NCBI RefSeq assembly: GCF_013488225.1
Contig: NZ_CP041238.1
Location: 4,128,501-4,192,500 of the forward strand
From: Sinorhizobium mexicanum
GTDB lineage: Bacteria; Pseudomonadota; Alphaproteobacteria; Rhizobiales; Rhizobiaceae
Direction of reading: 5' to 3'
DNA: 64,000 nt
This document shows, piece after piece, positions 47,921 through 56,274 of the stretch. A program made the position numbers and the translations under genes. The notes below the pieces were generated by a model that saw only the letters and a program-made list of their open reading frames with translations, searched no databases and was not told where the DNA came from. Numbering within the stretch: the first letter of the stretch is position 1; each line of letters opens with the position of its first letter.

Positions 47921-48642
47921 GCCGACGCCGCCGCCTGGTGAACGGAAGCGGACCTCGAATCGGGCTGTCCGCCGGAGACGATCTCGCCGGAGCGCACCTG
48001 AACCTGCCGCGCGCAGCGCCCGGCAAGTGCTGCATCATGCGTGACGAGAACCAGGGTCATGCCGCGTTCGCGCTGCTCCGCAAAAAGAAGATCGGCGATC
48101 TGCCGGCCGGTCTCGGCGTCCAGATTGCCGGTGGGCTCGTCGGCAATCAAGAGCTTTGGCGACGGCGCCAGCGCACGGGCGATTGCGACGCGCTGCTGCT
48201 CGCCGCCTGAAAGCTGCCCCGGATAATGCGTCAGTCGATCACCCAGGCCGACCGCGACGAGTTCCTGGCGCGCGACGTCGAAGGCGTTGCGGACATTTGC
48301 AAGCTCAAGCGGCACCGCGACGTTTTCAAGCGCGGTCATGTTGGGAATGAGGTGAAAGGACTGGAAGACGATACCGACGTTGCGGCCCCGGAAATCCGCA
48401 AGCCTATCCTCGCTCAGGCCATGCAGGGGCGTACCGTCGATGACGATCTCGCCGCTGTCCAGCCGCTCCAGGCCGGCGAGCACCATCAGCAGCGTCGATT
48501 TCCCCGATCCGGACGGGCCGACGATCCCGACGGATTCGCCGGCGTCGACTGTGAGGCTCACGGCCTTCAGCACATGGACTGCAGCCGCGGCCTCGCCCAG
48601 CGTCAAGTCGGCATTTTTCAACTCGATGATGGTTCTTGCCAC
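47917..48642 (-). CDS. ABC transporter ATP-binding protein (YbbA/LolD type)
   Basis: 241 aa. Walker A GPSGSGKS at about residues 43-50, Q-loop VFQSFHLIPNMTALENV, signature LSGGEQQRVAIARAL and Walker B LLIADEPTGNLD. LolD/MacB-type. Overlaps the permease gene by four bases, giving a two-gene operon. Confidence 0.93.
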   Translation of the reverse strand: MARTIIELKNADLTLGEAAAAVHVLKAVSLTVDAGESVGIVGPSGSGKSTLLMVLAGLERLDSGEIVIDGTPLHGLSEDRLADFRGRNVGIVFQSFHLIPNMTALENVAVPLELANVRNAFDVARQELVAVGLGDRLTHYPGQLSGGEQQRVAIARALAPSPKLLIADEPTGNLDAETGRQIADLLFAEQRERGMTLVLVTHDAALAGRCARQVQVRSGEIVSGGQPDSRSASVHQAAASA

Positions 48643-48713
48643 GCGGAAACAGCCCTATATGAAATCGGATCGGATGACGAAACCGTTGCCCTCGGGGATT
48701 TAGGAACGAGCCT

Positions 48714-49355
48714 ATGGCATTAAAAGATTTTCTGCGCTTTTTCTTGAGCCTGGCAATGACAATTGCGTTATCGTCAACGGTGCGCGCCGAGAGTGTGAGC
48801 CTCGTCGGCTTCGGCGACAGCCTCATGGCCGGCTTTCAACTCCCGCCCGAGGACGCCTTTCCTGCCCGCCTCCAAAAGGCCTTGAAAGACAAGGGTTTGG
48901 ATGTCGCGATCACCAATGCCGGCGTTTCCGGCGACACGACTTCCGGCGGCCTTTCCCGCATCGACTGGTCAGTGCCGGATGGAACGAAAGGCGTCATCCT
49001 GGAGTTAGGTGCGAACGACGCATTACGTGGTATTCCGCCGGAACAGTCGCGGAAAAATCTCGAGGCGATGATCGCCCGACTGAAGGAGCGCGGCATCGCC
49101 GTGCTGCTCGCAGGCATGATGGCGCCGCCCAACATGGGAACCGACTATGCCGCCCGCTTCAACCCCATCTACCCGGAACTGGCGGCGAAATACGACCTCG
49201 AGTTCTATCCGTTTTTTCTCGACGGAGTGGTGACGGACGGCGCACTGAAGCTCGAGGACGGAATGCATCCGAACAGCCGGGGCGTCGGCGAGATGGTCGA
49301 ACGCTTTTTGCCTGTCGCCGAACGATTCATTGCCAAGCTTGCGAAAGGAGACTGA
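48714..49355 (+). CDS. TesA-like SGNH-family esterase/lysophospholipase
   Basis: 213 aa. Signal peptide to about VRAES. SGNH blocks: GFGDSLMAGFQLPPEDAF (catalytic Ser), SGDTTSGGLSRIDW (Gly), LELGANDALRGI (Asn) and the C-terminal DGMHPNSRG (Asp, His). Periplasmic esterase/thioesterase. Divergent from the YbbA/YbbP-type exporter over 71 bp, the same arrangement as in E. coli. Confidence 0.93.
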   Translation: MALKDFLRFFLSLAMTIALSSTVRAESVSLVGFGDSLMAGFQLPPEDAFPARLQKALKDKGLDVAITNAGVSGDTTSGGLSRIDWSVPDGTKGVILELGANDALRGIPPEQSRKNLEAMIARLKERGIAVLLAGMMAPPNMGTDYAARFNPIYPELAAKYDLEFYPFFLDGVVTDGALKLEDGMHPNSRGVGEMVERFLPVAERFIAKLAKGD

Positions 49356-49370
49356 TCAATCGGTCCACAG

Positions 49371-49386
49371 TTAAGAGAAAGTTAAC
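49371..49386 (+). promoter_or_regulatory. CtrA-type box upstream of thpR
   Basis: TTAA-GAGAAAG-TTAAC matches the TTAA-N7-TTAAC pattern and lies 84 bp before the thpR ATG. Confidence 0.55.
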
Positions 49387-49469
49387 GCTCTGTCGCGTTA
49401 AATAACAGTTGCGTGCAGACTCGATGCGTGATTCGCTAAGACATCTGCAAGAGATTCGGGGAGCTCGCC

Positions 49470-50060
49470 ATGCCGAGACTGTTTACCGCCCTCGAAATTC
49501 CGCGCAATGCAGCAATGAGCCTTTCTTTGCTGCGCGGAGGTCTTCCCGGAGCTCGATGGATTGATGTGGAGAACTATCACATCACTCTGCGTTTCATCGG
49601 CGATGTCGACGGACGCACCGCCGACGAGATCGTTGAAAGGCTCGACCGGATCGAACGCCCCGAATTCCAGCTGCAACTGACGGGCACGGGTGCCTTCGGC
49701 TCGAAAAAACCGCATTCGGTCTGGGCCGGCGTCAGCAACGAGCCGGAAATGTTCGCGCTCCAGGCGGAAATCGAACGCATCTGCCAGCGCCTCGGCCTGC
49801 CGTCGGACCCGCGCAAGTTCACGCCTCACGTGACGCTCGCGAGGCTGCGTTCCTCGCGCGTCGAGGATGTGGTGAATTATCTCTCCGGGCGCGGCAATTT
49901 CCTCACCTCACCTTTTACGGTCGCCCGCTTCGTTCTCCTCTCATCGCGCGATTCGGTCGGCGGCGGTCCGTACCTGACCGAAGAGGTTTTCCCGCTTCAC
50001 GAGGCGCGGTCCCCGAGCCTCGCCAGCAGGGACAAGCACCCTGCGTCCAGCATCTGGTAG
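49470..50060 (+). CDS. thpR: RNA 2',3'-cyclic phosphodiesterase (ThpR/LigT)
   Basis: 196 aa 2H phosphoesterase. The two HxT motifs are NYHITLRFIG (residue about 36) and FTPHVTLARL. It hydrolyses 2',3'-cyclic phosphates of RNA ends to 2'-phosphates. The 3' 64 bp overlap the 3' end of the convergent tyrosine-phosphatase gene. C-terminal 25 residues (HEARSPSLASRDKHPASSIW) fall in that overlap and are not conserved in character. Confidence 0.9.
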   Translation: MPRLFTALEIPRNAAMSLSLLRGGLPGARWIDVENYHITLRFIGDVDGRTADEIVERLDRIERPEFQLQLTGTGAFGSKKPHSVWAGVSNEPEMFALQAEIERICQRLGLPSDPRKFTPHVTLARLRSSRVEDVVNYLSGRGNFLTSPFTVARFVLLSSRDSVGGGPYLTEEVFPLHEARSPSLASRDKHPASSIW

Positions 50061-50482
50061 AGCGTTTCGAAGACCTCAGCCGCTTCGTAGTAGGGGTCCG
50101 GAACGTCTCCCGCCTGACCTGTGGCATAGCGCATGAATAGATGCACCTTGCCAGTCATTGCGGGCGGCGCGAGCGCGCTGAGGTCGCGGACGGTGCTCAT
50201 GTCCATGCCGAGGATCAGGTCGAAGGCCGCAAAATCCGCCGTGCTGACCTGGCGCCCGCGCAGGGCCGCAATATCGATACCGTGCGCCTTCGCCACCGAA
50301 ATCGACCGCTGATCCGGCGGGGCGCCGACATGCCATGCGCCGATGCCGGCTGAATCGACCAAAATCGCTCGCCCATGACCCGCCTTGTGCGCCAGATCCC
50401 GCATGACGCCTTCGGCCAGCGGCGAACGGCAGATATTGCCAAGGCAAACGAAGAGAATTCTGACCGGCTTCATGTTATCCAA
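49997..50482 (-). CDS. Low molecular weight protein-tyrosine phosphatase
   Basis: 161 aa. Active-site P-loop VCLGNICRSP (C-x5-R) at about residues 12-21 and the general-acid loop VPDPYYEAAE. Start at ATG 50482 (MDNMKPVRILFVC) or three codons later (50473). Reverses tyrosine phosphorylation, often of polysaccharide kinases; target unknown. Its 3' end overlaps thpR by 64 bp antisense. Confidence 0.92.
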   Translation of the reverse strand: MDNMKPVRILFVCLGNICRSPLAEGVMRDLAHKAGHGRAILVDSAGIGAWHVGAPPDQRSISVAKAHGIDIAALRGRQVSTADFAAFDLILGMDMSTVRDLSALAPPAMTGKVHLFMRYATGQAGDVPDPYYEAAEVFETLYQMLDAGCLSLLARLGDRAS

Positions 50483-50510
50483 CTGGCGTCGGGAGTGGCG
50501 CGCCGCGACG

Positions 50511-50619
50511 ACACGCCGCGCGTCTTTTCAGGCGCAAATGCCGCTGTAGCACTTTGAATTGCAGCATGTTTTTATCCTTATATCGGAACCGATTTAAGGA
50601 TAAAAACTTCTTGTAGGCC
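50511..50619 (+). repeat. RIME-like palindromic repeat, family A, copy 10 (near full length)
   Basis: acacgccgcgcgtcttttca, then tgccgctgtagcactttgaa, then cagcatgtttttatccttat with the right arm ggaaccgatttaaggataaa. It lies in the phhB leader, ending 36 bp before its ATG. Confidence 0.8.
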
Positions 50620-50654
50620 GTTGTTAAGCACGAAAGATCACAGGGAGAAACAAC

Positions 50655-50972
50655 ATGAGGCCGGAAAAACTGGACGCCGAGGCTGTCGCCGAGCATTTGC
50701 ACAAGATGGAGGGCTGGGTTCTCGCCGAGGATGGTGCGTCGATCTGGAAGGCGTTTCGGTTCAAGAATTTTGCCGAGGCGTTCAGCTTCATGACGCAATG
50801 CGCGCTTGCCGCAGAAAAGCTCGACCACCACCCCGAATGGTTCAACGTCTACAACAGGGTCGACGTTACGCTTTCGACGCATGATGCAAACGGGCTGACG
50901 GAGCTCGACTTCAAGCTGGCGGCAAAAATGGACCACGCGGCCGCCGGCCGGATGCCCGACCATTTGAAATAG
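50655..50972 (+). CDS. phhB: 4a-hydroxytetrahydrobiopterin dehydratase (PCD)
   Basis: 105 aa. The family signature [24 protein letters not shown] contains the paired catalytic His and the distal [10 protein letters not shown]. It dehydrates 4a-hydroxy-pterin formed by phenylalanine hydroxylase or acts in molybdopterin-like roles; no hydroxylase is encoded nearby. Start fits an upstream GGGAGAAAC. Confidence 0.94.
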   Translation: MRPEKLDAEAVAEHLHKMEGWVLAEDGASIWKAFRFKNFAEAFSFMTQCALAAEKLDHHPEWFNVYNRVDVTLSTHDANGLTELDFKLAAKMDHAAAGRMPDHLK

Positions 50973-50997
50973 CAGACACCCTTCCCATATCAGCCCC

Positions 50998-51036
50998 CTG
51001 CATGTTTCTCTGCGCGCCAGACGCGCGGCGCTGTTG
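50998..51036 (-). repeat. RIME-like palindromic repeat, family A, copy 11 (truncated)
   Basis: Inverted: ctgcatgtttctctgcgcgc then cagacgcgcggcgctgttg. Only a remnant of each palindrome is left. Confidence 0.6.
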
Positions 51037-51059
51037 GGCCCAAATCGGAAACGGACGCG

Positions 51060-51440
51060 ATGGACGATATCAAGATCGGAGAAATTCTCCTTCCCGGCGA
51101 GGAATCCGAACAGGAGCGCCGGGAGCGCAAGGTACGTCGCCGGTTCTGGCCAACCTTTCGCCGCGCAGCCCGCCAGATTCCCTTCAGCCGCGATCTCGTC
51201 GCCGCCTTTTATTGCGCGGTGGATCCGAAGACGCCGACGCGCACGCGCGGCATTCTGCTCGCAGCCCTTGCCTATTTCGTCCTGCCACTCGACTTCGTGC
51301 CGGACATGCTGGCCGTCGTCGGCTTTTCCGACGACATCGCCGTGTTGACGGCCGCGTTCGCCGCGATCAGCGGCCAGATCAAGGAAGTGCATTATAACAA
51401 GGCTGACGAAGCCCTGCGCGACCGGCCGGATGAGGAATGA
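51060..51440 (+). CDS. YkvA family (DUF1232) protein
   Basis: 126 aa. A basic stretch (RKVRRRFWPTFRRAARQIPFS) leads into the DUF1232 hairpin: AALAYFVLPLDFVPDMLAVVGFSDDIAVLTAAF, two short membrane segments with the conserved PxDxxPD motif. Function unknown. It follows phhB by 87 bp with a repeat remnant between. Confidence 0.88.
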   Translation: MDDIKIGEILLPGEESEQERRERKVRRRFWPTFRRAARQIPFSRDLVAAFYCAVDPKTPTRTRGILLAALAYFVLPLDFVPDMLAVVGFSDDIAVLTAAFAAISGQIKEVHYNKADEALRDRPDEE

Positions 51441-51444
51441 TCGC

Positions 51445-51500
51445 TACGTCTGATCAGACGCGCAAAGATCGCTGTAGAGCTTTGAGTTTCTGCACGATGC
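51445..51500 (+). repeat. RIME-like palindromic repeat, family A, copy 12 (truncated)
   Basis: acgtctgatcagacgcgcaa then agatcgctgtagagctttga and gtttctgcac. The left arm of the first palindrome is lost. Confidence 0.65.
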
Positions 51501-51884
51501 GGGACCGCCGCATTTCTGCCTGAAAGACAAACTCTTGCCTGATTCTTTGTGACATAGATTCCGCAAACGCAGCGGCTGTGGGCGAATAGGCTGCAGGACA
51601 GTGCGTTGCGGCGAGATTTGAGACAGGGAACTCCTACCGGCCACGGCCCTCCAGAATTGACGATCGACTGAACCGGCAAACACGAAGAAACGGCACGCCG
51701 GGCAAGCGCGCCGGCTTCGGCTGCCGGGTGTGTCGCTGGTCTGTTTCGGGCGGAAACGATCGGATTGCGGTGATCGTTGACGGTTTAGTAACCTGAATTA
51801 AGTCAAAATAAATTAAAACGTGACTATGCGTTGCCCGTCTCACCTGTTTCGGGCAGTCGCAAGCAAGACAAGCGGCAGGACCTC
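51501..51884. other. Unassigned stretch upstream of the IalB-like gene
   Basis: No gene apparent. An A/T-rich region at about 51790-51830 (cctgaattaagtcaaaataa then attaaaacgtgac) is likely promoter DNA for the IalB-like gene. It does not give a CtrA box because the two TTAA motifs are 11 bp apart. Confidence 0.4.
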
Positions 51885-52388
51885 ATGTTTGTAAGAAAGA
51901 TCGCAACTGCAATCGCACTCGTATTGGCAGCAGCCGGCGTTGCTTCCGCTCAATCTCCGACACGGATCCAGCAGTTCCAAGCCTGGGGCGCCTATTCCTA
52001 CCAGGCCGGCGCCGGCAAGGTCTGCTACGTCCTGTCCGTTCCAAAGGAGAAGAGCCCCGCCGGTGTCGACCATGGCGATATCTTCTTCCTCGTCTCGCAG
52101 CGCCCGGGACAGAACATCAGCTACGAGCCTCAGGCGATGATGGGTTATCCGCTGCAGGACAATTCCAAGGTCAACGTGGTCATCGACGGCAAGACGTTCG
52201 TCATGTTTACCAAGGGCAATTCCGCCTGGGTGGAAAACGCTGCCGAAGAACCGGCGTTGGTGGCGGCGATGAAGTCGGGCAAGGATATGTCCGTCAACGC
52301 GAAGTCCCGCAAGGGGACCGCGACGTCCTATTCCTATTCTCTGTCCGGCATCTCCGCCGCGCTGAAGCAGATCGAAGCCTGCAAGTAA
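51885..52388 (+). CDS. IalB-like (invasion-associated locus B) secreted protein
   Basis: 167 aa from ATG 51885 (MFVRKIATAIALVLAA) with AGGA upstream. Sec signal peptide to about VASAQSP. The mature part (WGAYSYQAGAGKVCYVLSVPKEKSPAGVDHGDIFFLVSQRP, MFTKGNSAWVEN) is the IalB fold with a Cys in KVCYV and a C-terminal IEACK pair that may form a disulfide. Role in rhizobia unclear; periplasmic. Confidence 0.85.
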   Translation: MFVRKIATAIALVLAAAGVASAQSPTRIQQFQAWGAYSYQAGAGKVCYVLSVPKEKSPAGVDHGDIFFLVSQRPGQNISYEPQAMMGYPLQDNSKVNVVIDGKTFVMFTKGNSAWVENAAEEPALVAAMKSGKDMSVNAKSRKGTATSYSYSLSGISAALKQIEACK

Positions 52389-52416
52389 CCTCAGATGCTT
52401 CAGCTATATCGCAAAG

Positions 52417-52441
52417 GCCGGCCCTCTGGACCGGCTTTTTT
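52417..52441 (+). terminator. Terminator of the IalB-like gene
   Basis: gccgg-ccc-tct-gga-ccggc hairpin followed by six T residues, 28 bp past the stop. Confidence 0.9.
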
Positions 52442-52451
52442 GCGTTGGCAA

Positions 52452-52583
52452 TTGCCCCTCTCCTCGGGTTTAACCCGAGGACTAGCCCTCTCCCCGTACT
52501 GACGGGGAGAGGGGATTGGGCGCGTGCGGCTTGCCCCTTCTCCCCGCCTGCGGGGAGAAGGTTGCGGCAGCGGGATGAGGGGC
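52452..52583. repeat. GC-rich palindromic repeat, family B, copy 5
   Basis: ttgcccctctcctcgggttt, aacccgaggactagccctct (same cctcgggttaaacccgagg palindrome as copy 1), then cttgccccttctccccgcct and gcgggatgaggggc. It sits between the IalB-like terminator and rlmN. Confidence 0.85.
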
Positions 52584-52755
52584 AGAAAAAGCTTCATGTC
52601 GACTCGCGGCGAAAAGAATGCTAAAGCGCCGCCAAATTCAGAGCCCCGCGCCCATTGCCGCGCTCGAAGGCTCGCCAGATTTCAATTCGAGCATCGGAAC
52701 ACGATCCGGAACCTTCTCCGGACGGGCCGTCGCTGTTTGACAGGACATCGCAAGC
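52584..52755. other. rlmN leader region
   Basis: No gene seen. The short dyad tccgg...ccgga (about 52705-52721) is of unclear meaning. AGGACATCGCAAGC before the ATG is a plausible ribosome-binding site. Confidence 0.4.
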
Positions 52756-53991
52756 ATGGCAGCCACTGAGATCTTGAACAGGGCGGACATCGTCAAGGCG
52801 CCACAGGTCCGCCTGGCGCCACAGGCCGAGAAGCCATCGCTGATCGGTCTTGTGCGCGAAGACATGGCCAGGCTGCTCGTCGAGCGGGGCGTGCCCGAGC
52901 GCCAGGTCAAGATGCGTGTGAGCCAGCTCTGGCATTGGCTCTACGTTCGCGGCGTTTCCGATTTCGATCAGATGTCGAACGTCTCCAAGGACATGCGAGA
53001 GATGCTCAAGGAGCATTTCACCATCGCCCGGCCGGAGATCGTCGAAGAGCAGATTTCGAACGACGGCACGCGCAAGTGGCTCTTACGCTTCCCGCCGCGC
53101 GGCGCTGGTCGCCCCGTCGAGATCGAGACCGTCTACATCCCGGAGGAAGGCCGCGGCACGCTCTGCATCTCGAGCCAGGTCGGCTGCACGCTCACCTGTT
53201 CCTTCTGTCACACCGGCACCCAGAAGCTGGTGCGCAACCTGACGGCCGAAGAAATTCTCGCCCAGTTGCTGCTTGCCCGCGACCGGCTCGGCGATTTCCC
53301 CGAACGCGATACGCCGCAGGGCGCCATCGTGCCTGCGGAAGGCCGCAAGATCACCAATATCGTGATGATGGGCATGGGCGAGCCGCTCTACAATTTCGAG
53401 AACGTCAAGACCGCACTCCTGATCGCGTCCGACGGAGACGGTCTTTCGCTCTCGAAGCGCCGCATCACGCTCTCGACCTCGGGCATCGTGCCGGAAATCT
53501 ACCGCACCGGCGAGGAGATCGGCGTCATGCTGGCAATCTCGCTGCATGCCGTGCGCGACGATCTGCGCGACATGCTGGTGCCGATCAACAAGAAGTATCC
53601 GCTGAAGGAGCTGATGGAGGCCTGCCGTGCCTATCCGGGCCTGTCGAACGCGCGCCGCATCACCTTCGAATATGTGATGCTGAAGGATGTCAACGATAGC
53701 CTCGAGGACGCCAAGGAACTGGTGAAGCTATTGAAGGGCATTCCGGCCAAGATCAACCTCATCCCCTTCAATCCGTGGCCGGGCACCAACTACCAGTGTT
53801 CGGACTGGGAGCAGATCGAGGCTTTCGCCGATTTCATCAACCAGGCCGGCTATGCCTCGCCGATCCGCACCCCGCGCGGCCGTGACATTCTCGCCGCCTG
53901 CGGCCAGCTCAAGTCCGAATCCGAACGCATGCGCAAGGTCGACCGCCTCGCCTTCGAGGCGATGATGATTGCCAATCACGGCGAGGACTGA
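52756..53991 (+). CDS. rlmN: 23S rRNA (adenine2503-C2)-methyltransferase / tRNA m2A37
   Basis: 411 aa radical-SAM enzyme. [11 protein letters not shown] (residues about 149-160) binds the 4Fe-4S cluster; the second catalytic Cys is in AACGQLKSE near the C-terminus, in the ILAACGQL motif. [22 protein letters not shown] and [10 protein letters not shown] match RlmN. It methylates A2503 of 23S rRNA and A37 of some tRNAs. The N-terminal 30 residues vary from other homologs. Confidence 0.96.
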   Translation: MAATEILNRADIVKAPQVRLAPQAEKPSLIGLVREDMARLLVERGVPERQVKMRVSQLWHWLYVRGVSDFDQMSNVSKDMREMLKEHFTIARPEIVEEQISNDGTRKWLLRFPPRGAGRPVEIETVYIPEEGRGTLCISSQVGCTLTCSFCHTGTQKLVRNLTAEEILAQLLLARDRLGDFPERDTPQGAIVPAEGRKITNIVMMGMGEPLYNFENVKTALLIASDGDGLSLSKRRITLSTSGIVPEIYRTGEEIGVMLAISLHAVRDDLRDMLVPINKKYPLKELMEACRAYPGLSNARRITFEYVMLKDVNDSLEDAKELVKLLKGIPAKINLIPFNPWPGTNYQCSDWEQIEAFADFINQAGYASPIRTPRGRDILAACGQLKSESERMRKVDRLAFEAMMIANHGED

Positions 53992-54029
53992 GCCGGGAAG
54001 GAGATGCGCGGGGCGGGTTGCGCTCTGGT

Positions 54030-54144
54030 TCGCCCCTCATCCGGCCTGCCCGCCACCTTCTCTCCGCAGGCGGGGAGAAGGGACCATGCCGCGCTGTTCC
54101 AGTCGCCTCTTCCGCGAGCGGGGAGAGGACCAGGGGTGGTGAGC
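54030..54144. repeat. GC-rich palindromic repeat, family B, copy 6
   Basis: gcccctcatccggcctgccc, gccaccttctctccgcaggc, then cgcctcttccgcgagcgggg and aggaccaggggtggtgagc. Located just after rlmN. Confidence 0.75.
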
Positions 54145-54206
54145 AATCTCCAATCGATGAAGAAGATTGATGGATGAAGCGCTCTCCATCGATTGATTTC
54201 ATTGCT

Positions 54207-54226
54207 CCGCTTTCCTAAGAAAGCGG
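54207..54226 (+). other. Hairpin in the leader of the TrpX-like gene
   Basis: ccgctttc CTAA gaaagcgg: a perfect 8-bp stem without a T tract, 80 bp before the substrate-binding-protein ATG. It may be a leader structure; no ligand is implied. Confidence 0.5.
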
Positions 54227-54305
54227 CGAATTCATCTGGAGCGGGATGAGAAACATGCGAAGCGGTTCATCCGCCGGCATCCCGTTCGCCAAACGGAGGA
54301 CATCC

Positions 54306-55259
54306 ATGCGCTCACTTCTCATAGCTCTTGCCGCCACCGTGGCGTTTTCGCTGCCGGCGCGCGCCGACGAAGTCACCGTTGCCGTGACGGCAATCGTCGA
54401 GCATCCCGCCCTCGATGCCGCCCGCGACGGCGTCAAGGACGCGCTCGCTGCCGCCGGCTACAAGGAAGGCGAAAACCTCAAGTTCATCTACGAGTCGGCG
54501 CAGGGCAACCCGGCGACGGCGGCACAGATCGCCCGCCAATTCGCCGGCGAAGCGCCGAGCGTCATCGTGCCGATCTCCACGCCCTCCGCGCAGGCGGTGG
54601 TTTCCTCGACACGTGATATCCCGGTGGTCTTCACCGCCGTCTCCGACCCGCTCGGCGCGCAGCTCGTCAAGGACATGGACAAGCCCGGCGGCAACGTCAC
54701 CGGGCTTTCCGACATGTCGCCGGTTGCCGAGCATGTGAAGCTGATCAAGGAGATCCTGCCGAACGTGAAATCGATCGGCTACCTTTACAATTCCGGTGAA
54801 GCGAACTCCGTATCCCTGCTTGCGGCGCTCAAGGCCGAAGCCGAAAAGGCAGGCCTGACCGTGGTCGAGTCCGCAGCAACGAAATCCGCCGAAGTCCAGG
54901 GTGCGGCCCGCGCCCTCGTCGGCCGCGCCGATGCGATCTACGTTCCGACCGACAACACCATCATCTCCGCGCTCGAAGGCGCCGTGGCCGTTGCCGAGGA
55001 AAGCAAGCTGCCGCTCTTCACCGCCGATACCGATTCCGTCTCCCGCGGCTCGGTTGCGGCCCTCGGCTTCAACTACTACGACGTAGGCAAGCAGACCGGC
55101 GACGTTGTTGTCCGTATCCTGAAGGGTGAAAACCCGGGCGACATCGCGGTCAAGGTCGCGGCCGGCACCGACCTCGTGATCAACAAGGCTGCCGCCGCCA
55201 AGATGGGCGTGACCCTGCCGGAGAGCGTGGTCAAGCGCGCGACCCGCGTCATCGAGTAA
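54306..55259 (+). CDS. ABC transporter substrate-binding protein, TrpX-like
   Basis: 317 aa from ATG 54306 with GGAGGACATCC just upstream; an earlier ATG is in frame but unlikely. Signal peptide to PARADEV. Peripla_BP/DUF534-type fold: VAVTAIVEHPALDAARDGVKDALAAAGYKEGENLKF, PSVIVPISTPSAQAVVS, FTAVSDPLGAQLVKD and YVPTDNTIISALEGAVAVAEESKLPLFTAD are typical of the TrpX/ABC_sub_bind group. It heads a three-gene operon with its permease and ATPase. Ligand unknown; aromatic amino-acid or nucleoside-like ligands are known for relatives. Confidence 0.88.
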   Translation: MRSLLIALAATVAFSLPARADEVTVAVTAIVEHPALDAARDGVKDALAAAGYKEGENLKFIYESAQGNPATAAQIARQFAGEAPSVIVPISTPSAQAVVSSTRDIPVVFTAVSDPLGAQLVKDMDKPGGNVTGLSDMSPVAEHVKLIKEILPNVKSIGYLYNSGEANSVSLLAALKAEAEKAGLTVVESAATKSAEVQGAARALVGRADAIYVPTDNTIISALEGAVAVAEESKLPLFTADTDSVSRGSVAALGFNYYDVGKQTGDVVVRILKGENPGDIAVKVAAGTDLVINKAAAAKMGVTLPESVVKRATRVIE

Positions 55260-55395
55260 CGACTGCGTTCCGTTTGCGAACGCAAGTTGGTTGCCTTTTT
55301 GCCGCCCCCGTTCCATACGGGGGCGCTTCACTATTAACGAGATACGTTGCGCGGCAGGGCCTTGCGCGCAACACGATCGAAGAGGGCCGACAGCC

Positions 55396-56274
55396 TTGAG
55401 TCAAATCGCTTTTTGGGGAGCCGTGGAACTGGGGCTCGTCTATGCCTTTGTCGCCGTCGGCGTTTTCCTTGCCTTTCGCGTGCTCGACTTTCCTGACCTG
55501 ACGGTCGACGGATCGTTTCCGCTCGGCGCGGCGGTCACGGCGGTCCTGATCATTGCGGGCGTCAATCCGTGGCTCGCCGCAGCCGTCGCGATGGTCGCCG
55601 GTGCCGCGGCCGGCATGGTCACGGCACTCCTCAACGTGCGCTTCCGAATCCTCAACCTGCTCGCCTCGATCCTGACGATGATCGCGCTCTTCTCGGTGAA
55701 CCTGCGCGTCATGGGCAAGCCGAACGTCGCGCTGATCAATGCCGACACCATGCTGTCGCCGTTCTACGGATTGGGGCTCAGGGACTTCTACGTTCGCCCG
55801 CTCTTCGTCGGCATTCTTGTGCTCGTCGCCGTCGTCATCGTCTGGCGCTTTCTTGAGAGCGACGCCGGCCTCGCCATGCGGGCGACCGGCGCCAATGCGC
55901 GCATGGCCCGCGCGCAAGGGGTCGATACCAGCCGCCAGATCTATCTCGGCATGGCGATCTCCAACGCGCTTGTTGCCTTCGGCGGCGCGCTCTTCGCCCA
56001 GACCAACGGCTTTGCCGACGTGACCTCGGGCGTCGGCACGATCGTCGTCGGCCTCGCAGCCGTCATCATCGGCGAAACGCTGTTCGGCGCCCGCGGCATC
56101 CTGATCGCGCTCGCCGGCTGCGTGCTCGGCTCGATCCTCTACCGCATTGCCATACAGCTTGCGCTCTCGACGGATATGCTCGGCCTGCAGGCCTCCGACC
56201 TGAATTTCGTGACCGCGGCGCTCGTCACCGTAGCGCTCGTTCTTCCTCGTCTGCGCCGCGGAGGTGCCGCATGA
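55396..56274 (+). CDS. ABC transporter permease, TrpY-like
   Basis: 292 aa from a TTG at 55396 (encodes MSQIAFWGAVELGLVYAFVAV); the frame extends farther upstream, but upstream codons show no permease character and there is no ATG close to the first helix. About eight membrane helices; the permease core FRVLDFPDLTVDGSFPLGAA and RFRILNLLASILTMIALFSVNLRVMG resembles branched-chain-amino-acid-type (BPD_transp_2) permeases. Overlaps the ATPase gene by four bases. Confidence 0.86.
   Translation: MSQIAFWGAVELGLVYAFVAVGVFLAFRVLDFPDLTVDGSFPLGAAVTAVLIIAGVNPWLAAAVAMVAGAAAGMVTALLNVRFRILNLLASILTMIALFSVNLRVMGKPNVALINADTMLSPFYGLGLRDFYVRPLFVGILVLVAVVIVWRFLESDAGLAMRATGANARMARAQGVDTSRQIYLGMAISNALVAFGGALFAQTNGFADVTSGVGTIVVGLAAVIIGETLFGARGILIALAGCVLGSILYRIAIQLALSTDMLGLQASDLNFVTAALVTVALVLPRLRRGGAA

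Noticed and set aside
51790..51830. CtrA box before the IalB-like gene (two TTAA motifs)
   Set aside because: The motifs are 11 bp apart rather than 7.
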